NCBI RefSeq assembly: GCF_017695965.1
Contig: NZ_JAAORM010000005.1
Location: 248,001-312,000, forward strand
Length of the DNA: 64,000 bases
Reading direction: 5' to 3'
Source: Prochlorococcus marinus CUG1416
GTDB lineage: Bacteria > Cyanobacteriota > Cyanobacteriia > PCC-6307 > Cyanobiaceae
In this document: positions 18,484 through 27,465 of the stretch, piece by piece
How the letters are laid out: the number at the start of each line of letters is the position of its first letter
Numbering within the stretch: the first letter of the stretch is position 1
Position numbers and translations under genes: made by a program
The notes under the pieces: generated by a model
Seen by the model: only the letters and a program-made list of their open reading frames with translations
What the model was told of the DNA's origin: nothing
The model's database searches: none

Positions 18484-19716
18484 TTATTGATTTAACTTTG
18501 AGACTGCCATCCCAGCGATCCATCCACTTGTCCAACAATGTTGAAAATTAAATCCACCTGTAATCCCATCAACATCTAAAACTTCTCCAGAAAAATATAA
18601 TCCTGGGCAAATTAAGCTCTCCATAGTTTTAAAATTAACTTCATTAATTTTTACTCCTCCAGAAGTAACAAATTCCTCTCCAAATGGTCCTTTACCCGAA
18701 ATTATATATTTATCCCGCATGAGAGTATTTATCATTTTGTCTCTTTCATAAGCCATTAAATCAGCCCACTTTTTCTCTTTATCAATGCCTATTTTATTTA
18801 ATAAAAAAATCCATAATCTTTTTGTTAATAATGAAACCGGTCTACTATTTATTAAATTCACCTTACCTTTATTTAATCTTAAAAAATTAATTTTTTCTTT
18901 CAACTCCTCATAACTTAAAACTGACCATTTAATGATTAGGTTGAATTTATATTTTTGGCTAAAAAGTTCCCTTGCTGCAATTGATGAAAGTTTTAACACC
19001 GCTGGTCCACTAAAACCCCAATGAGTAATAAGTAAATCGCCTCTGTTTTGAAAGGTCTTGTTATTTAATTTAATTTCAATATCTATACCTTTTATCGATA
19101 CGCCACTACATTCATCTAAATTTGGTTCTTTTGTGGAAAAAGTAAAAAGTGATGGTACTGGTTTAACAATACTGTGGCCAAGATTTTGAGCCAATTTATA
19201 CCCGCAGGGGTTACCTCCAGTAGAAAGAATAATACTTTTTGTAATTACCGTTTCTTCTTTAAGACTAAAAATTTTAAATATATTATCTGGAGTTTTTAAA
19301 ATTTCCTTCACAAAACATTTTGTTAATATCTCTACATTTTTTGATAAAGCACTGTTTCTCAAGCACTCAATAACATCTGAAGAAGAATTTGACACTGGGA
19401 ATACTCTTAGATCTTCTTCAATTTTTAATTTCAAACCTTTTTTCTCAAACCAATCAAATACATCTCCTGAAGCAAAACGGTTAAATGATTCCAATAACTG
19501 AATACCACCTCTGGGATAATTCTCAACTAGTTCATTTGGTATCCATGTTGCATTAGTAACGTTACATCTTCCACCTCCACTAATCCTTATTTTCTCCATA
19601 AGTTTTGAAGTCCCTTCTAAAATTATTATTCTTTTGACTCCATTTTCAGCAGCTGTTATTGCCGTCATAAAACCAGCAGCACCACCTCCTATAACTGCTA
19701 AATCAAAAGGTTCCAA
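18484..19716 (-). CDS. HI0933-type NAD(P)/FAD-dependent oxidoreductase
   Basis: 410 aa, TTG start. N-terminal FAD motif DLAVIGGGAAGFMTAI (5-20), then KIRISGGGRCNVTN near 43, characteristic of the HI0933/YhiN/BaiN family, THWGFSGPAVLKLS near 232 and the C-terminal GEVLDVDGITGGFNFQHCW (about 376). The substrate in cyanobacteria is unknown. The length matches the family. Monocistronic. Confidence 0.9.
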   Translation of the reverse strand: MEPFDLAVIGGGAAGFMTAITAAENGVKRIIILEGTSKLMEKIRISGGGRCNVTNATWIPNELVENYPRGGIQLLESFNRFASGDVFDWFEKKGLKLKIEEDLRVFPVSNSSSDVIECLRNSALSKNVEILTKCFVKEILKTPDNIFKIFSLKEETVITKSIILSTGGNPCGYKLAQNLGHSIVKPVPSLFTFSTKEPNLDECSGVSIKGIDIEIKLNNKTFQNRGDLLITHWGFSGPAVLKLSSIAARELFSQKYKFNLIIKWSVLSYEELKEKINFLRLNKGKVNLINSRPVSLLTKRLWIFLLNKIGIDKEKKWADLMAYERDKMINTLMRDKYIISGKGPFGEEFVTSGGVKINEVNFKTMESLICPGLYFSGEVLDVDGITGGFNFQHCWTSGWIAGMAVSKLNQ

Positions 19717-19903
19717 AACTTATCCTGCAATATTTCCTAATCTAATAATAGCAAGGAGATCCCAAGAAAAATTATTCCAAAAAACTATAAAAAATATATA
19801 AAAAACATAATTAAATCCATAATAAATAGCTTCAATTAACTAATGTCTTGAATTTTTTTAAAAAATCAACGCAGTCGTTATTTTTATGCTCTATTTTAAT
19901 TAA

Positions 19904-20140
19904 ATGAGTCAAATATTTTCTTACGTTAAATATTCTGAGGCCAGCTTTCCTATGACTGGCCAATACACCGCTCTTCTTTTAATTACCTCTATTATTTGGG
20001 TTTTACTTTGGTTTGGATACAGGCAAAATAAGATAAATGATGAGATCAAGAAAAAAGAAAAAGATGAAAGAATTAATGCAAAAGTTCAAAGAAGAAAAAA
20101 ATTAGAAAGTCTATACCCTATTAGAAAAAAAACAGTTTAA
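19904..20140 (+). CDS. Small membrane protein with basic tail, 78 aa
   Basis: One membrane helix (ALLLITSIIWVLLWFGYRQ, about 24-42), followed by a long Lys/Glu-rich helix and the tail RRKKLESLYPIRKK. Similar tail to the 57-aa protein at 10181. Likely cytosol-facing, possibly RNA- or membrane-surface-binding; no family recognised. Confidence 0.65.
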   Translation: MSQIFSYVKYSEASFPMTGQYTALLLITSIIWVLLWFGYRQNKINDEIKKKEKDERINAKVQRRKKLESLYPIRKKTV

Positions 20141-20167
20141 AATAAATAGATTATTTTTATAGTAAAT

Positions 20168-20266
20168 ATGAAAACAAATAATTTAAAATCTTTAATTCAG
20201 TACTTGCCAGGGATCTTGATTCTTTTTTATGTATTTTTTTTAGCATTATCTCAATTTATAAAATAA
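20168..20266 (+). CDS. Very small membrane protein, 32 aa
   Basis: MKTNNLKSLIQYLPG then a single helix ILILFYVFFLALSQFIK. 27 bp after the 78-aa gene and same direction, so likely one transcript. Size and composition are like small photosynthetic-complex subunits, but nothing identifies it. Confidence 0.5.
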   Translation: MKTNNLKSLIQYLPGILILFYVFFLALSQFIK

Positions 20267-20288
20267 AATTTTCTAAAAATTATTCGTT

Positions 20289-21161
20289 TTGATTGGAATC
20301 CTTTCTGCTTTTGGAGCTGCTACATCTTGGACTTATGCATGCTTTATTTGGCGAGCGCAAGCTGAAAAATATAAATCAATAGATATCAACTTAATAAAAA
20401 ATATAATAGCTTTTATAGTTTTTATTCCTGCTTTCATCAATCTCAGTTCTGCAACTGAATTGAAATACATATTTATACTATTATTTAGCGGAATCATAGG
20501 TATTGGTTTAGGTGATACCTTCTACCTAAAGTCATTACAAACAATTGGCACAAGAAAAACTCTATCTGCAGAAACTCTTTCTCCTTTAATAGCTGCTTTG
20601 TCGGGAGAAATTTTTATTAATGAAAATTTAACACCAAAATCTTGGATTGGAATAATCATAGTATCAATTTCGCTTTTCATAATTCTCAAAAAAGGGAATA
20701 ATTTTAAAGAGGCAAACTCACCTTTCTCAGAAAAAAATAACTTTAAAATTTTTGCATTTCCTTTTTTATCAGTTTTATGTGCTGTTTTAGGAGGTCTTTT
20801 TTCAAGGATGGTTTTCCTTCAAAGTAATTTATCTCCTTTCCTTACAACTGAGATTAGATTATTAGGTGCAATAATTTTTTTGATTACTTTAAAAAGATTT
20901 AAGATTAATTTTTTCTTAAAAAATGTAGAGAAAAATCAACAGAAAAGATTTTTGCTTTCAATACTTCTTGGAACCAATGTAGGGATATTGCTCCAACAAA
21001 TTGTATTTAAAACTCTTCCCATAGGAATGGGATGGGCTTTATTAAGTACATCTCCAGTTATTTCTTTATTTTTTGCTAAGAATGAGGAAAGAGAAATTAC
21101 AAAAAATATAATTTTTTTTACTTGTTTTTTATTTTTTGGCTTGACATTAATTATTCTTTAA
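20289..21161 (+). CDS. EamA/DMT-superfamily transporter
   Basis: 290 aa, about ten membrane helices in two EamA repeats (1-135 and 150-290). GIIGIGLGDTFYLKSLQTIGT near 75 and the equivalent NVGILLQQIVFKTLPIGMGW near 236 mark the repeat. TTG start at 20289. Substrate cannot be inferred; DMT proteins export amino acids, metabolites or nucleotide sugars. Confidence 0.85.
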   Translation: MIGILSAFGAATSWTYACFIWRAQAEKYKSIDINLIKNIIAFIVFIPAFINLSSATELKYIFILLFSGIIGIGLGDTFYLKSLQTIGTRKTLSAETLSPLIAALSGEIFINENLTPKSWIGIIIVSISLFIILKKGNNFKEANSPFSEKNNFKIFAFPFLSVLCAVLGGLFSRMVFLQSNLSPFLTTEIRLLGAIIFLITLKRFKINFFLKNVEKNQQKRFLLSILLGTNVGILLQQIVFKTLPIGMGWALLSTSPVISLFFAKNEEREITKNIIFFTCFLFFGLTLIIL

Positions 21162-21238
21162 TTTCGGAGTTAATGTAATAAATACTCATGTTAATGGAAA
21201 TCACATTAAATAAAATTATCCTATAAATACTCAAAACA

Positions 21239-21355
21239 ATGAAAATTCTAAAGAAAAAAAACCTTGGTAGTCTTGAAGTTTATTTTGTTTTTCTAAGTTG
21301 CATATATGCAGGCTTTATAGGTTATAAATCTCTATTGAACGTTTTATTTACTTGA
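21239..21355 (+). CDS. Small membrane protein, 38 aa
   Basis: MKILKKKNLGSLEVYFVFLS, with one helix through GFIGYKSLL. Converges on the 44-aa Asp-rich gene 2 bp away. No recognised family. Confidence 0.45.
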   Translation: MKILKKKNLGSLEVYFVFLSCIYAGFIGYKSLLNVLFT

Positions 21356-21357
21356 TA

Positions 21358-21492
21358 TTAATTGATTCTTTGGACTGATTTAATCAACTTACCTCCATCT
21401 TGGTCATCATCATCATTTGAAGCAAAAAATAAAAAAAATATCCCAACAGAAGCTATAGATAAAGAGATTGATAAAACAGAAAGCTCATCCAT
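21358..21492 (-). CDS. TM-DDDD-GG small protein, 44 aa (family member 1)
   Basis: One membrane helix (ISLSIASVGIFFLFFAS), then NDDDDQDGGKLIKSVQ. The same layout, helix followed by an Asp-rich stretch and DGG/GSG-x-LI, recurs at 22633-22815 and 61970-62152. The acidic stretch could bind Ca2+ or another cation on one membrane face. ATG at 21492. Confidence 0.6.
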   Translation of the reverse strand: MDELSVLSISLSIASVGIFFLFFASNDDDDQDGGKLIKSVQRIN

Positions 21493-21614
21493 AAATTTAA
21501 AATTTTTTTAATAATAATCGAAAAGAATTAAAAGACAGTAAACAAATACACATTCTCGAAAATAAAAATTTCATTTATTTGTAAAATAAAAGGAAAATAT
21601 ATCAAAACTATTTC

Positions 21615-21890
21615 GTGAAAGTTCTAATTACTTCTCCTTGTAGTGCAAGCGTAATAATTCAGTATGGAATAAAAAGTTGGCCTATTTGGGAATGTGAACC
21701 AAGCAAATTTCAATGGAGTTACGATGATAAGGAAATTTGCTTAATAATTGAAGGCCAAGCGACTATAAGTACCCAAAAAGGGGAAATTTATGTAATTAAA
21801 GCTGGAGATTTAGTTGAGTTTCCTGCTGGGCTTTACTGCGAGTGGGAGGTAACCAAGAGTATTAAAAAACATTATCGGTTGGGCAGTTAA
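21615..21890 (+). CDS. Single-domain cupin (cupin_3 type)
   Basis: 91 aa, GTG start. Short cupin barrel: WPIWECEPSKFQW near 21, CLIIEGQATIST near 44 and AGDLVEFPAGLYCEWEV near 66, the EutQ/DUF861-like signature. Such proteins are common in cyanobacteria without a known substrate. No metal-binding His pair is evident, so catalysis is doubtful. Confidence 0.78.
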   Translation: MKVLITSPCSASVIIQYGIKSWPIWECEPSKFQWSYDDKEICLIIEGQATISTQKGEIYVIKAGDLVEFPAGLYCEWEVTKSIKKHYRLGS

Positions 21891-21981
21891 ATGTAAGAAA
21901 AAAAATTTTTCTTGTTTTATTATTAAGTCAATGTAGATAAAATATACTTAATACATCATTTTTAAAAGGGGGACCAATATT

Positions 21982-22152
21982 ATGCCTTTTACTGATCAAG
22001 AATATTTCGAAGTTATCGAGAAAAACGAAACAGTAAAAGAAGCTTATGAAAATATTAAGCAAATTTGCATTAATTTACAAAAACAAACAAATTGTCCTGA
22101 AGATGATCTAAAAAATTTTCTTGAATTTATTTCTCGACAATGGAATCAGTGA
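21982..22152 (+). CDS. Small soluble protein, 56 aa
   Basis: ATG 21982 after a good ribosome site (AAGGGGGACC). Sequence MPFTDQEYFEVIEKNETVKE, helical and acidic with Cys at 29 and 39. Unrecognised. It lies 91 bp after the cupin gene. Confidence 0.55.
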   Translation: MPFTDQEYFEVIEKNETVKEAYENIKQICINLQKQTNCPEDDLKNFLEFISRQWNQ

Positions 22153-22224
22153 TAATAAACACACCCTTTAAGAATAGTCTAATTAAACTCTCAATTTATT
22201 TTTCAGAATAAACTGGTTTTAATC

Positions 22225-22350
22225 TTATTCCTTTGTTGGATTATTATTAATACTTGAAGTTCCCCTGGCAGCAGAAAAGAAGAAATAGAAGCCTAAAATT
22301 CCTGATATACCAAATATCGCAGCCAAAGGATCAAAAGTGAAAGAAAACAT
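22225..22350 (-). CDS. Small membrane protein, 41 aa
   Basis: MFSFTFDPLAAIFGISGILG then FYFFFSAARG and a polar tail SSINNNPTKE. One helix with a glycine pattern. The D-P-L-A-A-I-F-G opening is typical of short cyanobacterial thylakoid proteins. Convergent with the 56-aa gene. Confidence 0.6.
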   Translation of the reverse strand: MFSFTFDPLAAIFGISGILGFYFFFSAARGTSSINNNPTKE

Positions 22351-22632
22351 AGAATTTATAAAATCAAGATAAATAATAGTTTTTGAATTAAAATTGTACA
22401 ATTATTCTTAAGTATAAAAAATAACAATTAGACGACTCATTATGTATTTATTACTGATTTAGTAGGTAGAAATAAATTCTTATACAACTTGATATTTAAG
22501 TATAAAAATAGCAATATATCCCTAAGATTAATTCGTATGAAAGAAAAAAGTTTTAAAGAATATTTATAAAAATCTAGAACACCGCTCTCCAAAGAATCCA
22601 CAATTCACTTTTCTTTTGATTATTATCTATTT

Positions 22633-22815
22633 ATGACAGACTTGTATTCAACTACTTCTTCAATAAGTCCTTTAACAGCAATACTCTGGTGTTTTTATCC
22701 AGTAGCTGTACTTGTAATCATAGATTTACTACTAGGAGGAGGGTTTGATGACGATAATAATGATGATCAAGATGGTGGAATGTTAATACCTGCTTACTCA
22801 AAATCTAACGCATAG
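22633..22815 (+). CDS. TM-DDDD-GG small protein, 60 aa (family member 2)
   Basis: Membrane helix at about 14-38 (AILWCFYPVAVLVIIDLL), then GGGFDDDNNDDQDGGMLIP and AYSKSNA. Paralogous to the 44-aa protein at 21358 and the 60-aa protein at 61970. It starts a run of four small same-strand genes (22633, 22864, 23022, 23200). Confidence 0.65.
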   Translation: MTDLYSTTSSISPLTAILWCFYPVAVLVIIDLLLGGGFDDDNNDDQDGGMLIPAYSKSNA

Positions 22816-22863
22816 ACCCTTTTCGGAAATTTAAATTTTTTAATCCCAAAAGTTTTTAATTTA

Positions 22864-23004
22864 ATGCAAAACTATATTGATACAACTTTTTTCTCCTTGA
22901 TTATACTCTCTGTTGTAATTATCTCATCTATCTCTTGGCTAGTCTTAAGAACCTTAAAAGAAGGTAGAAAAGCCTTAAAAGAAATAAATCAGGATTCAAA
23001 ATAA
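22864..23004 (+). CDS. Small membrane protein, 46 aa
   Basis: ATG 22864. One helix (FSLIILSVVIISSISWLVL) and a Lys-rich tail TLKEGRKALKEINQDSK. The layout resembles the N-terminal extension of the HLIP at 62152-62412. Confidence 0.5.
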   Translation: MQNYIDTTFFSLIILSVVIISSISWLVLRTLKEGRKALKEINQDSK

Positions 23005-23021
23005 ATATGTAATTAATAAAA

Positions 23022-23117
23022 ATGCATCTCAATTCTTTACTTTATATTTGTTTTATATTTTTATTCATTTATATAATGGCATTATTTTGGAGAGACTTAC
23101 CGAATCAAAAAAAGTAA
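23022..23117 (+). CDS. Very small membrane protein, 31 aa
   Basis: MHLNSLLYICFIFLFIYIM followed by ALFWRDLPNQKK. Single helix, 17 bp after the preceding gene; probably the same transcript. Confidence 0.4.
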   Translation: MHLNSLLYICFIFLFIYIMALFWRDLPNQKK

Positions 23118-23199
23118 ATAAATAATTAATATTAAATTTGTTGCCTATAAAAATAAATTAAGTTATTAATTTAATATTGGTTCTAATTTTTTTATATAA

Positions 23200-23364
23200 A
23201 TGATTAAAGAATCCTCAAATAACCACAATAAAAATTCATACTCAGAAACTACAAATATTGCGAACGAAAACATAATTTGCAAAGATGGATTCTGCTCATT
23301 ACCAAATCAAAAAGAGATCCCAAAACAAGCTGAAAATAATATGAATTTATTTGATCCTATTTAA
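23200..23364 (+). CDS. Small Cys-containing protein, 54 aa
   Basis: ATG 23200. Asn/Ser-rich N-terminus, then NIICKDGFCSLPNQKEIP. The C-x4-C in CKDGFC and the following SLPNQ are the only distinctive features. Possibly metal- or disulfide-bearing; no family recognised. Confidence 0.5.
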   Translation: MIKESSNNHNKNSYSETTNIANENIICKDGFCSLPNQKEIPKQAENNMNLFDPI

Positions 23365-23429
23365 TAGAAAAAACATTTTCATAAATTGAAGATTAAATTG
23401 ATATTGTTGAATTCTTTGAATTTAAATTT

Positions 23430-23768
23430 ATGCTTAAAGACTTTTTAAATGCATATCAAGAGTTTTGGGTTAAAGCTACAGACTTCAAAGGATGCACATC
23501 GAGATCGAACTGGTGGTTGGTTCAATTAGCTAATCTTATTATTTCTTTGTTAACAATCCCAATATTTTTAAAGATGTTTGGTTTCAATGCTTATGGAATT
23601 GTTTGCATTATTCCTCAAATAGCTATTGATATAAGAAGAATTAAAGATTTTGGAAAGGATTGGAAATGGATCTTTATTAATATAGTCCCAATACTCGGGT
23701 GGATATTATGGTTTATATGGTTAGGATTCGGAAAGACAGGTGATGGTAAAAATAAAATTTTTGTTTAG
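23430..23768 (+). CDS. DUF805 family membrane protein
   Basis: 112 aa. FWVKATDFKGCTSRSNWWLV (13-32) is the usual R-x-x-FW-type DUF805 opening; two or three helices follow, with IDIRRIKDFGKDWKW (63-78) and IWLGFGKTGDGKN at the C-terminus (gTpGeNk equivalent). Function of DUF805 unknown. Confidence 0.82.
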   Translation: MLKDFLNAYQEFWVKATDFKGCTSRSNWWLVQLANLIISLLTIPIFLKMFGFNAYGIVCIIPQIAIDIRRIKDFGKDWKWIFINIVPILGWILWFIWLGFGKTGDGKNKIFV

Positions 23769-23936
23769 AAATAAAAAACTCTAAAAAATAAACTAAATCC
23801 TTTCTTATTATGAAATAAATTGATCTTGTTAAAAAACAATATTTTTTTTAATTCACTAATAAAGAGAAATTAAATTAAGTTCATTAACCAGTAACTAAAA
23901 AATATTTATAGTTTAAGTTTATATAAAATTTACTCT

Positions 23937-24254
23937 TCATTTTTTTCTTTTTTTAAAATCTACAAATCTTATTTTGTTTCTTATTGCTATTTGCTTTGCA
24001 AGAATTCTAAAAACATGCCATTCGCATTCAGTTAATTTAAGAAACTGATCTAGTGTATATTTATCTTCTTCATCAAAATTATCGAAAACTTCTGAGATAG
24101 CAATGCTGTTATTAGAGATAAAATCCTCCGCAACATCTTCTGGATTTTTACCTGAGGCAAAATCCTGAAAAGCCTCATAAGAATTAAGTTCTCTAGTTAA
24201 CCAATTAAACCATGGTTCATTTTTATTATATTTTTTATTTATGATTTTCTTCAT
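23937..24254 (-). CDS. Hypothetical protein, WFxW family, 105 aa
   Basis: Paralogue of the 88-aa protein at 13266: WFNWLTREL, then GKNPEDVAEDFISNN and LDQFLKLTECEWHVFRILAK aligned in order. Adds a basic tail KIRFVDFKKRKK. Soluble and helical. A cognate pair in one window suggests a small lineage-specific family. Confidence 0.65.
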   Translation of the reverse strand: MKKIINKKYNKNEPWFNWLTRELNSYEAFQDFASGKNPEDVAEDFISNNSIAISEVFDNFDEEDKYTLDQFLKLTECEWHVFRILAKQIAIRNKIRFVDFKKRKK

Positions 24255-24467
24255 GAAATAATTTTTACTAATTTAATCATTATGAGTTATACATTCTTTG
24301 GCAGCTGTACAATTACTCATTTTTATATATTCAATTAAAGATAAACCTTAATTTCTTAGATGTGCATAATAGAAAAATAATGAACTATAAAATTTATTCG
24401 ATAATAAGTATTTATTACTCATTCTTTATTGTTTGAGATAGCTAAAGTAGAACTTTAATAAAGAACA

Positions 24468-24686
24468 GTGTCAATCCCATTTTACGACTTCCCTTCATCT
24501 CCAATTTTAATCATTGGTGCTCTCGGTATAACAGTAGCAATAGCAGTTTTTTTTGTCGCATATCAAAAATATTTCAATTCACCTTTGAACAAAGAGATTG
24601 CAAAAAAGAAAAAAGCCTTAAGTAAGGAAAAAAAAGAATTAAATGAAAGATTAGAAAAAATTGAAAAAGATTTAAAAAATTTATGA
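24468..24686 (+). CDS. Membrane-anchored coiled-coil protein, 72 aa
   Basis: GTG start. Helix ILIIGALGITVAIAVFFVAY (13-32), then a Lys/Glu heptad-like region KKKKALSKEKKELNERLEK to the C-terminus. Probably membrane-tethered coiled coil; no family recognised. Confidence 0.6.
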   Translation: MSIPFYDFPSSPILIIGALGITVAIAVFFVAYQKYFNSPLNKEIAKKKKALSKEKKELNERLEKIEKDLKNL

Positions 24687-24800
24687 GATTAACAATTTAA
24701 ATCATACAATTTCTTAAAAATAACTTTTTCAATAATGATTTAATGATCTCGAATTCAAGACCTTAATTTTTTAAACAGGAATTATGGACTATAAGAAGTT

Positions 24801-24956
24801 ATGGATAAAGATCATCTTGTTGAATTAATTTCTAATAGTCTTCTTTGCAAGAGTAATGATTCTGAATCAACTAAAACTCTTAGTGATTTTAAGAATTACT
24901 TAAAGAGATTAAATCTAGATCAATTGAGAACTATGTCTAAAGAATTTATTCTTTAG
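24801..24956 (+). CDS. Small soluble protein, 51 aa
   Basis: MDKDHLVELISNSLLCKSND then helical TKTLSDFKNYLKRLNLDQLR. An overlapping ATG at 24784 in another frame is not used because it closes at once. Unrecognised. Confidence 0.45.
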   Translation: MDKDHLVELISNSLLCKSNDSESTKTLSDFKNYLKRLNLDQLRTMSKEFIL

Positions 24957-25040
24957 GAATTTTAAAATAAAATAGATTTTTTATAGTTAATAATCAAAAC
25001 TTTTTAAAATTTGTTATGTTCATTAAAAAGGTTAGGGAAT

Positions 25041-26147
25041 ATGCTCGCGGTAAAAAGAAGTGATTTTTTAATCAGGCCATTTCTAAAAAGAAATAATTTT
25101 AGAGCTCTCTATCAAATTATTTCTACCATAATCCCAATAATTTCTATTTGGTTAATTGTTTACCAAATAGTAAATCATTCTTTTTCAATATTAATAAAAG
25201 GTTTCTTATTGATACCTATTATTTGTCTTCTAACTCTATTTTCTTCTAGAACATTCTCATTAATGCATGACTGTGGTCATAATTCTCTTTTTACAAAACG
25301 TAAATTAAACCGCTTTTTTGGATTTTTACTTGGTTTGGTAAATGGGATTCCTCAGAAATCATGGTCAATTGATCATGCATTTCATCATAGAAATAATGGG
25401 AATTGGGAAGTTTACAAAGGTCCGATAGATGTTTTAAGTCTTGAAGATTATAATTCCCTCTCCAAAAGAGAACAAATATTCTATAAAGTCACTCGAAATT
25501 GGATAATGCTTTTCCCCGGTGGCTTTTATTACTTAGTTTTAAAACCTAGATTAGGACTTATTATTATTATTTTTAATTTCACTAAAGATATATTTAAAGA
25601 GACTTTTATCAAAATAAAAAACAGAGAATTTTCTGGATTTTTAGCTATTAATTCAAGAGTCAAACCACCTTTTTCTGATTATGGAGATAATTTTAGTGAA
25701 CTATTTGAATTAATAATAAATAACTTAGTAGTAATAATTGGCTGGATTTTTATGTGCAAATGGTTTGGATTAGTTTTTTTCTTATCATTTTATTCCTTAG
25801 TATCAACCCTATCAGCCGCCATTCTAATATGTGTTTTTTTCGTCCAACATAACTATAAAAATGCATATGCTAAAGACACAAAAAATTGGAATATCGTCGA
25901 TGGAGCGATTTTAGGTAGTAGTAATTTAAATATACCTGATTGGCTTAATTGGTTTTTAGCAGACATATCATTCCATAGCATTCATCATCTTTGTGAGAGC
26001 ATCCCAAATTACAATTTAAAGGCTTGTCATAAAGCAAATATTCATTTACTTCACCAATCAAAGTTCTTAAAATTAAGCGATTTTCCAAACTGCTTCAAAT
26101 ATATTATTTGGGATAATAAAAATGAAGAACTAATCCGAATAAGTTAA
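25041..26147 (+). CDS. Membrane fatty-acid desaturase
   Basis: About 368 aa from ATG 25041, preceded by AAAAAGGTTAGGG; a TTG at 25011 is possible. Three His boxes of the integral-membrane di-iron desaturases: HDCGH (near 75), HAFHH (near 115) and HSIHH (near 310, HSIHHLCESIPNY). At least four helices. Introduces a double bond into an acyl chain or related lipid; position unknown. A second desaturase at 27721 has the longer HXXHH spacing of a different subfamily. Confidence 0.88.
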   Translation: MLAVKRSDFLIRPFLKRNNFRALYQIISTIIPIISIWLIVYQIVNHSFSILIKGFLLIPIICLLTLFSSRTFSLMHDCGHNSLFTKRKLNRFFGFLLGLVNGIPQKSWSIDHAFHHRNNGNWEVYKGPIDVLSLEDYNSLSKREQIFYKVTRNWIMLFPGGFYYLVLKPRLGLIIIIFNFTKDIFKETFIKIKNREFSGFLAINSRVKPPFSDYGDNFSELFELIINNLVVIIGWIFMCKWFGLVFFLSFYSLVSTLSAAILICVFFVQHNYKNAYAKDTKNWNIVDGAILGSSNLNIPDWLNWFLADISFHSIHHLCESIPNYNLKACHKANIHLLHQSKFLKLSDFPNCFKYIIWDNKNEELIRIS

Positions 26148-26150
26148 TGC

Positions 26151-26303
26151 CTAATTAAACCTTCTTCTCAATTTTCTTTTGACAGGAATTGTGCTATATG
26201 CATGAGTACCAATAGATGGGGGTAATTCATTCTTGAGAGGATGCATAAAAGCATTTGCCATACTCTCTAAAATTTTTGAAAGCCAACTAATTACTGATTT
26301 CAT
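26151..26303 (-). CDS. Small basic protein, 50 aa
   Basis: MKSVISWLSKILESMANAF at the N-terminus looks like an amphipathic helix; the C-terminus is IGTHAYSTIPVKRKLRRRF. Stop is 3 bp from the desaturase stop (convergent). Unrecognised. Confidence 0.5.
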   Translation of the reverse strand: MKSVISWLSKILESMANAFMHPLKNELPPSIGTHAYSTIPVKRKLRRRFN

Positions 26304-26356
26304 TTGAAAATCTAAAAGTGTACTTTTTTATCATCTAACTAAATTACTGCAAAGTA

Positions 26357-26384
26357 AATCAGTCTTTATGCTGATTTTTTTTGA
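26357..26384 (+). terminator. Hairpin with T-run
   Basis: AATCAG-TCTTTATG-CTGATT followed by eight T. Looks like a plus-strand rho-independent terminator, 210 bp after the desaturase stop and beyond a convergent small gene. Confidence 0.6.
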
Positions 26385-26593
26385 AAGCATCCTTTATAAA
26401 GAATTAAGATTAAATACTCAGAATTCTTGTTTTTTATTCTTTTAATAGAAAATTATTACTAACTTTCTTAAGTTAAATCACTTGAAATATTAATTTAGTA
26501 AATAATACTTATTTTTTCTAATTCACTTAATAAATTAAATTATGAGCCACAATTTCGTGCTATATCTCTATTCCAATTAAATCTAACAAATTC

Positions 26594-26752
26594 ATGAATG
26601 ATTCATTTGTTTCTAATAACCAAAATACAGAAATAGATTCTATTAATTCATATTTTGAATGTATTACTGAATGCAGTATTGTGGATGGTCATCAAGAATG
26701 TATTACTCGTTGTTTAGAAATTCATTTAAAGGGAGGGAATCAAAATGAATAA
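26594..26752 (+). CDS. Twin CX3C small protein, 52 aa
   Basis: ATG 26594. Contains FECITECSIVDGHQECITRC: two CX3C pairs 10 residues apart within a helical segment (residues 21-40). This spacing is reminiscent of disulfide-bonded helical hairpins. Last codons overlap the next gene (ATG 26745). Confidence 0.55.
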   Translation: MNDSFVSNNQNTEIDSINSYFECITECSIVDGHQECITRCLEIHLKGGNQNE

Positions 26753-26897
26753 AAAAATTTCCCCACAAAGGAAAACAACTTTAAAGTGGAACTCCAATGG
26801 AGAGCTTTCAGAAATTGATATGTTAAGAATTTTAGAGAAAATATCATCCAGTGATCTTAATCAATGTGAATTGACATGCGATTCAGATCAAATTTAA
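26745..26897 (+). CDS. Small protein with CX3C, 50 aa
   Basis: Overlaps the previous gene by 8 bp, so translation is probably coupled. Basic N-terminus MNKKISPQRKTTLKW, acidic C-terminus LNQCELTCDSDQI with one CX3C pair. Likely a partner of the twin-CX3C protein; inference from coupling and shared Cys spacing. Confidence 0.5.
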   Translation: MNKKISPQRKTTLKWNSNGELSEIDMLRILEKISSSDLNQCELTCDSDQI

Positions 26898-26990
26898 AAA
26901 TTATTAATACTAGAACTTTATTAAATTAATAAATTATTAATTAAGCAAATAAATTAAAAACGAATATCTAAATAAAATTATTTTGAATAA

Positions 26991-27131
26991 TTAATTTTTA
27001 GAAGTACTGCCTTTTTTTAAGAATGTTTTACTAATTTCTTTTTTTGTTATTTCAATCGGCTTGACTTTACCTAAATCGCCATGAGTTGGACAATAATAAG
27101 TCATTAGCATCCATTTTTTTTCTTCATCCAT
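26991..27131 (-). CDS. Small protein with CPTHG, 46 aa
   Basis: MDEEKKWMLMTYYCPTHGD, then a Lys-rich tail KKEISKTFLKKGSTSKN. The C-P-x-H could ligate a metal, but one pair alone is not convincing. Good ATG with codon use matching the genome. Confidence 0.55.
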   Translation of the reverse strand: MDEEKKWMLMTYYCPTHGDLGKVKPIEITKKEISKTFLKKGSTSKN

Positions 27132-27333
27132 TAGCAATAAACCCTCCAATTAAGAAAACTACATGGATAATTTATTAGGATGAATTATGAGGAAATTGAT
27201 CTTTTTTAATCTTTTTTTCTTTTTTGCTTAATAATTTGCATATATTTCGAAGCGATTCTCACTAAATAGATATAAATACGCATGACTTTAAAAAAAAATC
27301 CTGCTATGTATTAATAAATTCTAAAATTTTTTT

Positions 27334-27465
27334 ATGTCATTAGAATCTATATTAATGGTAGTAGCTCCGATCTGTCTTTTTACTGTAGGAGTAATTGTTT
27401 TACCTATTTTAGTAAAACCCCGTAAACAATCAGTTCTCCCAAAGAGGTATATACGCGGTCTTTAA
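27334..27465 (+). CDS. Small membrane protein, 43 aa
   Basis: MSLESILMVVAPICLFTVGV and a continued helix, then basic VKPRKQSVLPKRYIRGL. Single membrane segment with positive C-terminal side (cytosolic by the positive-inside rule). Confidence 0.55.
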   Translation: MSLESILMVVAPICLFTVGVIVLPILVKPRKQSVLPKRYIRGL

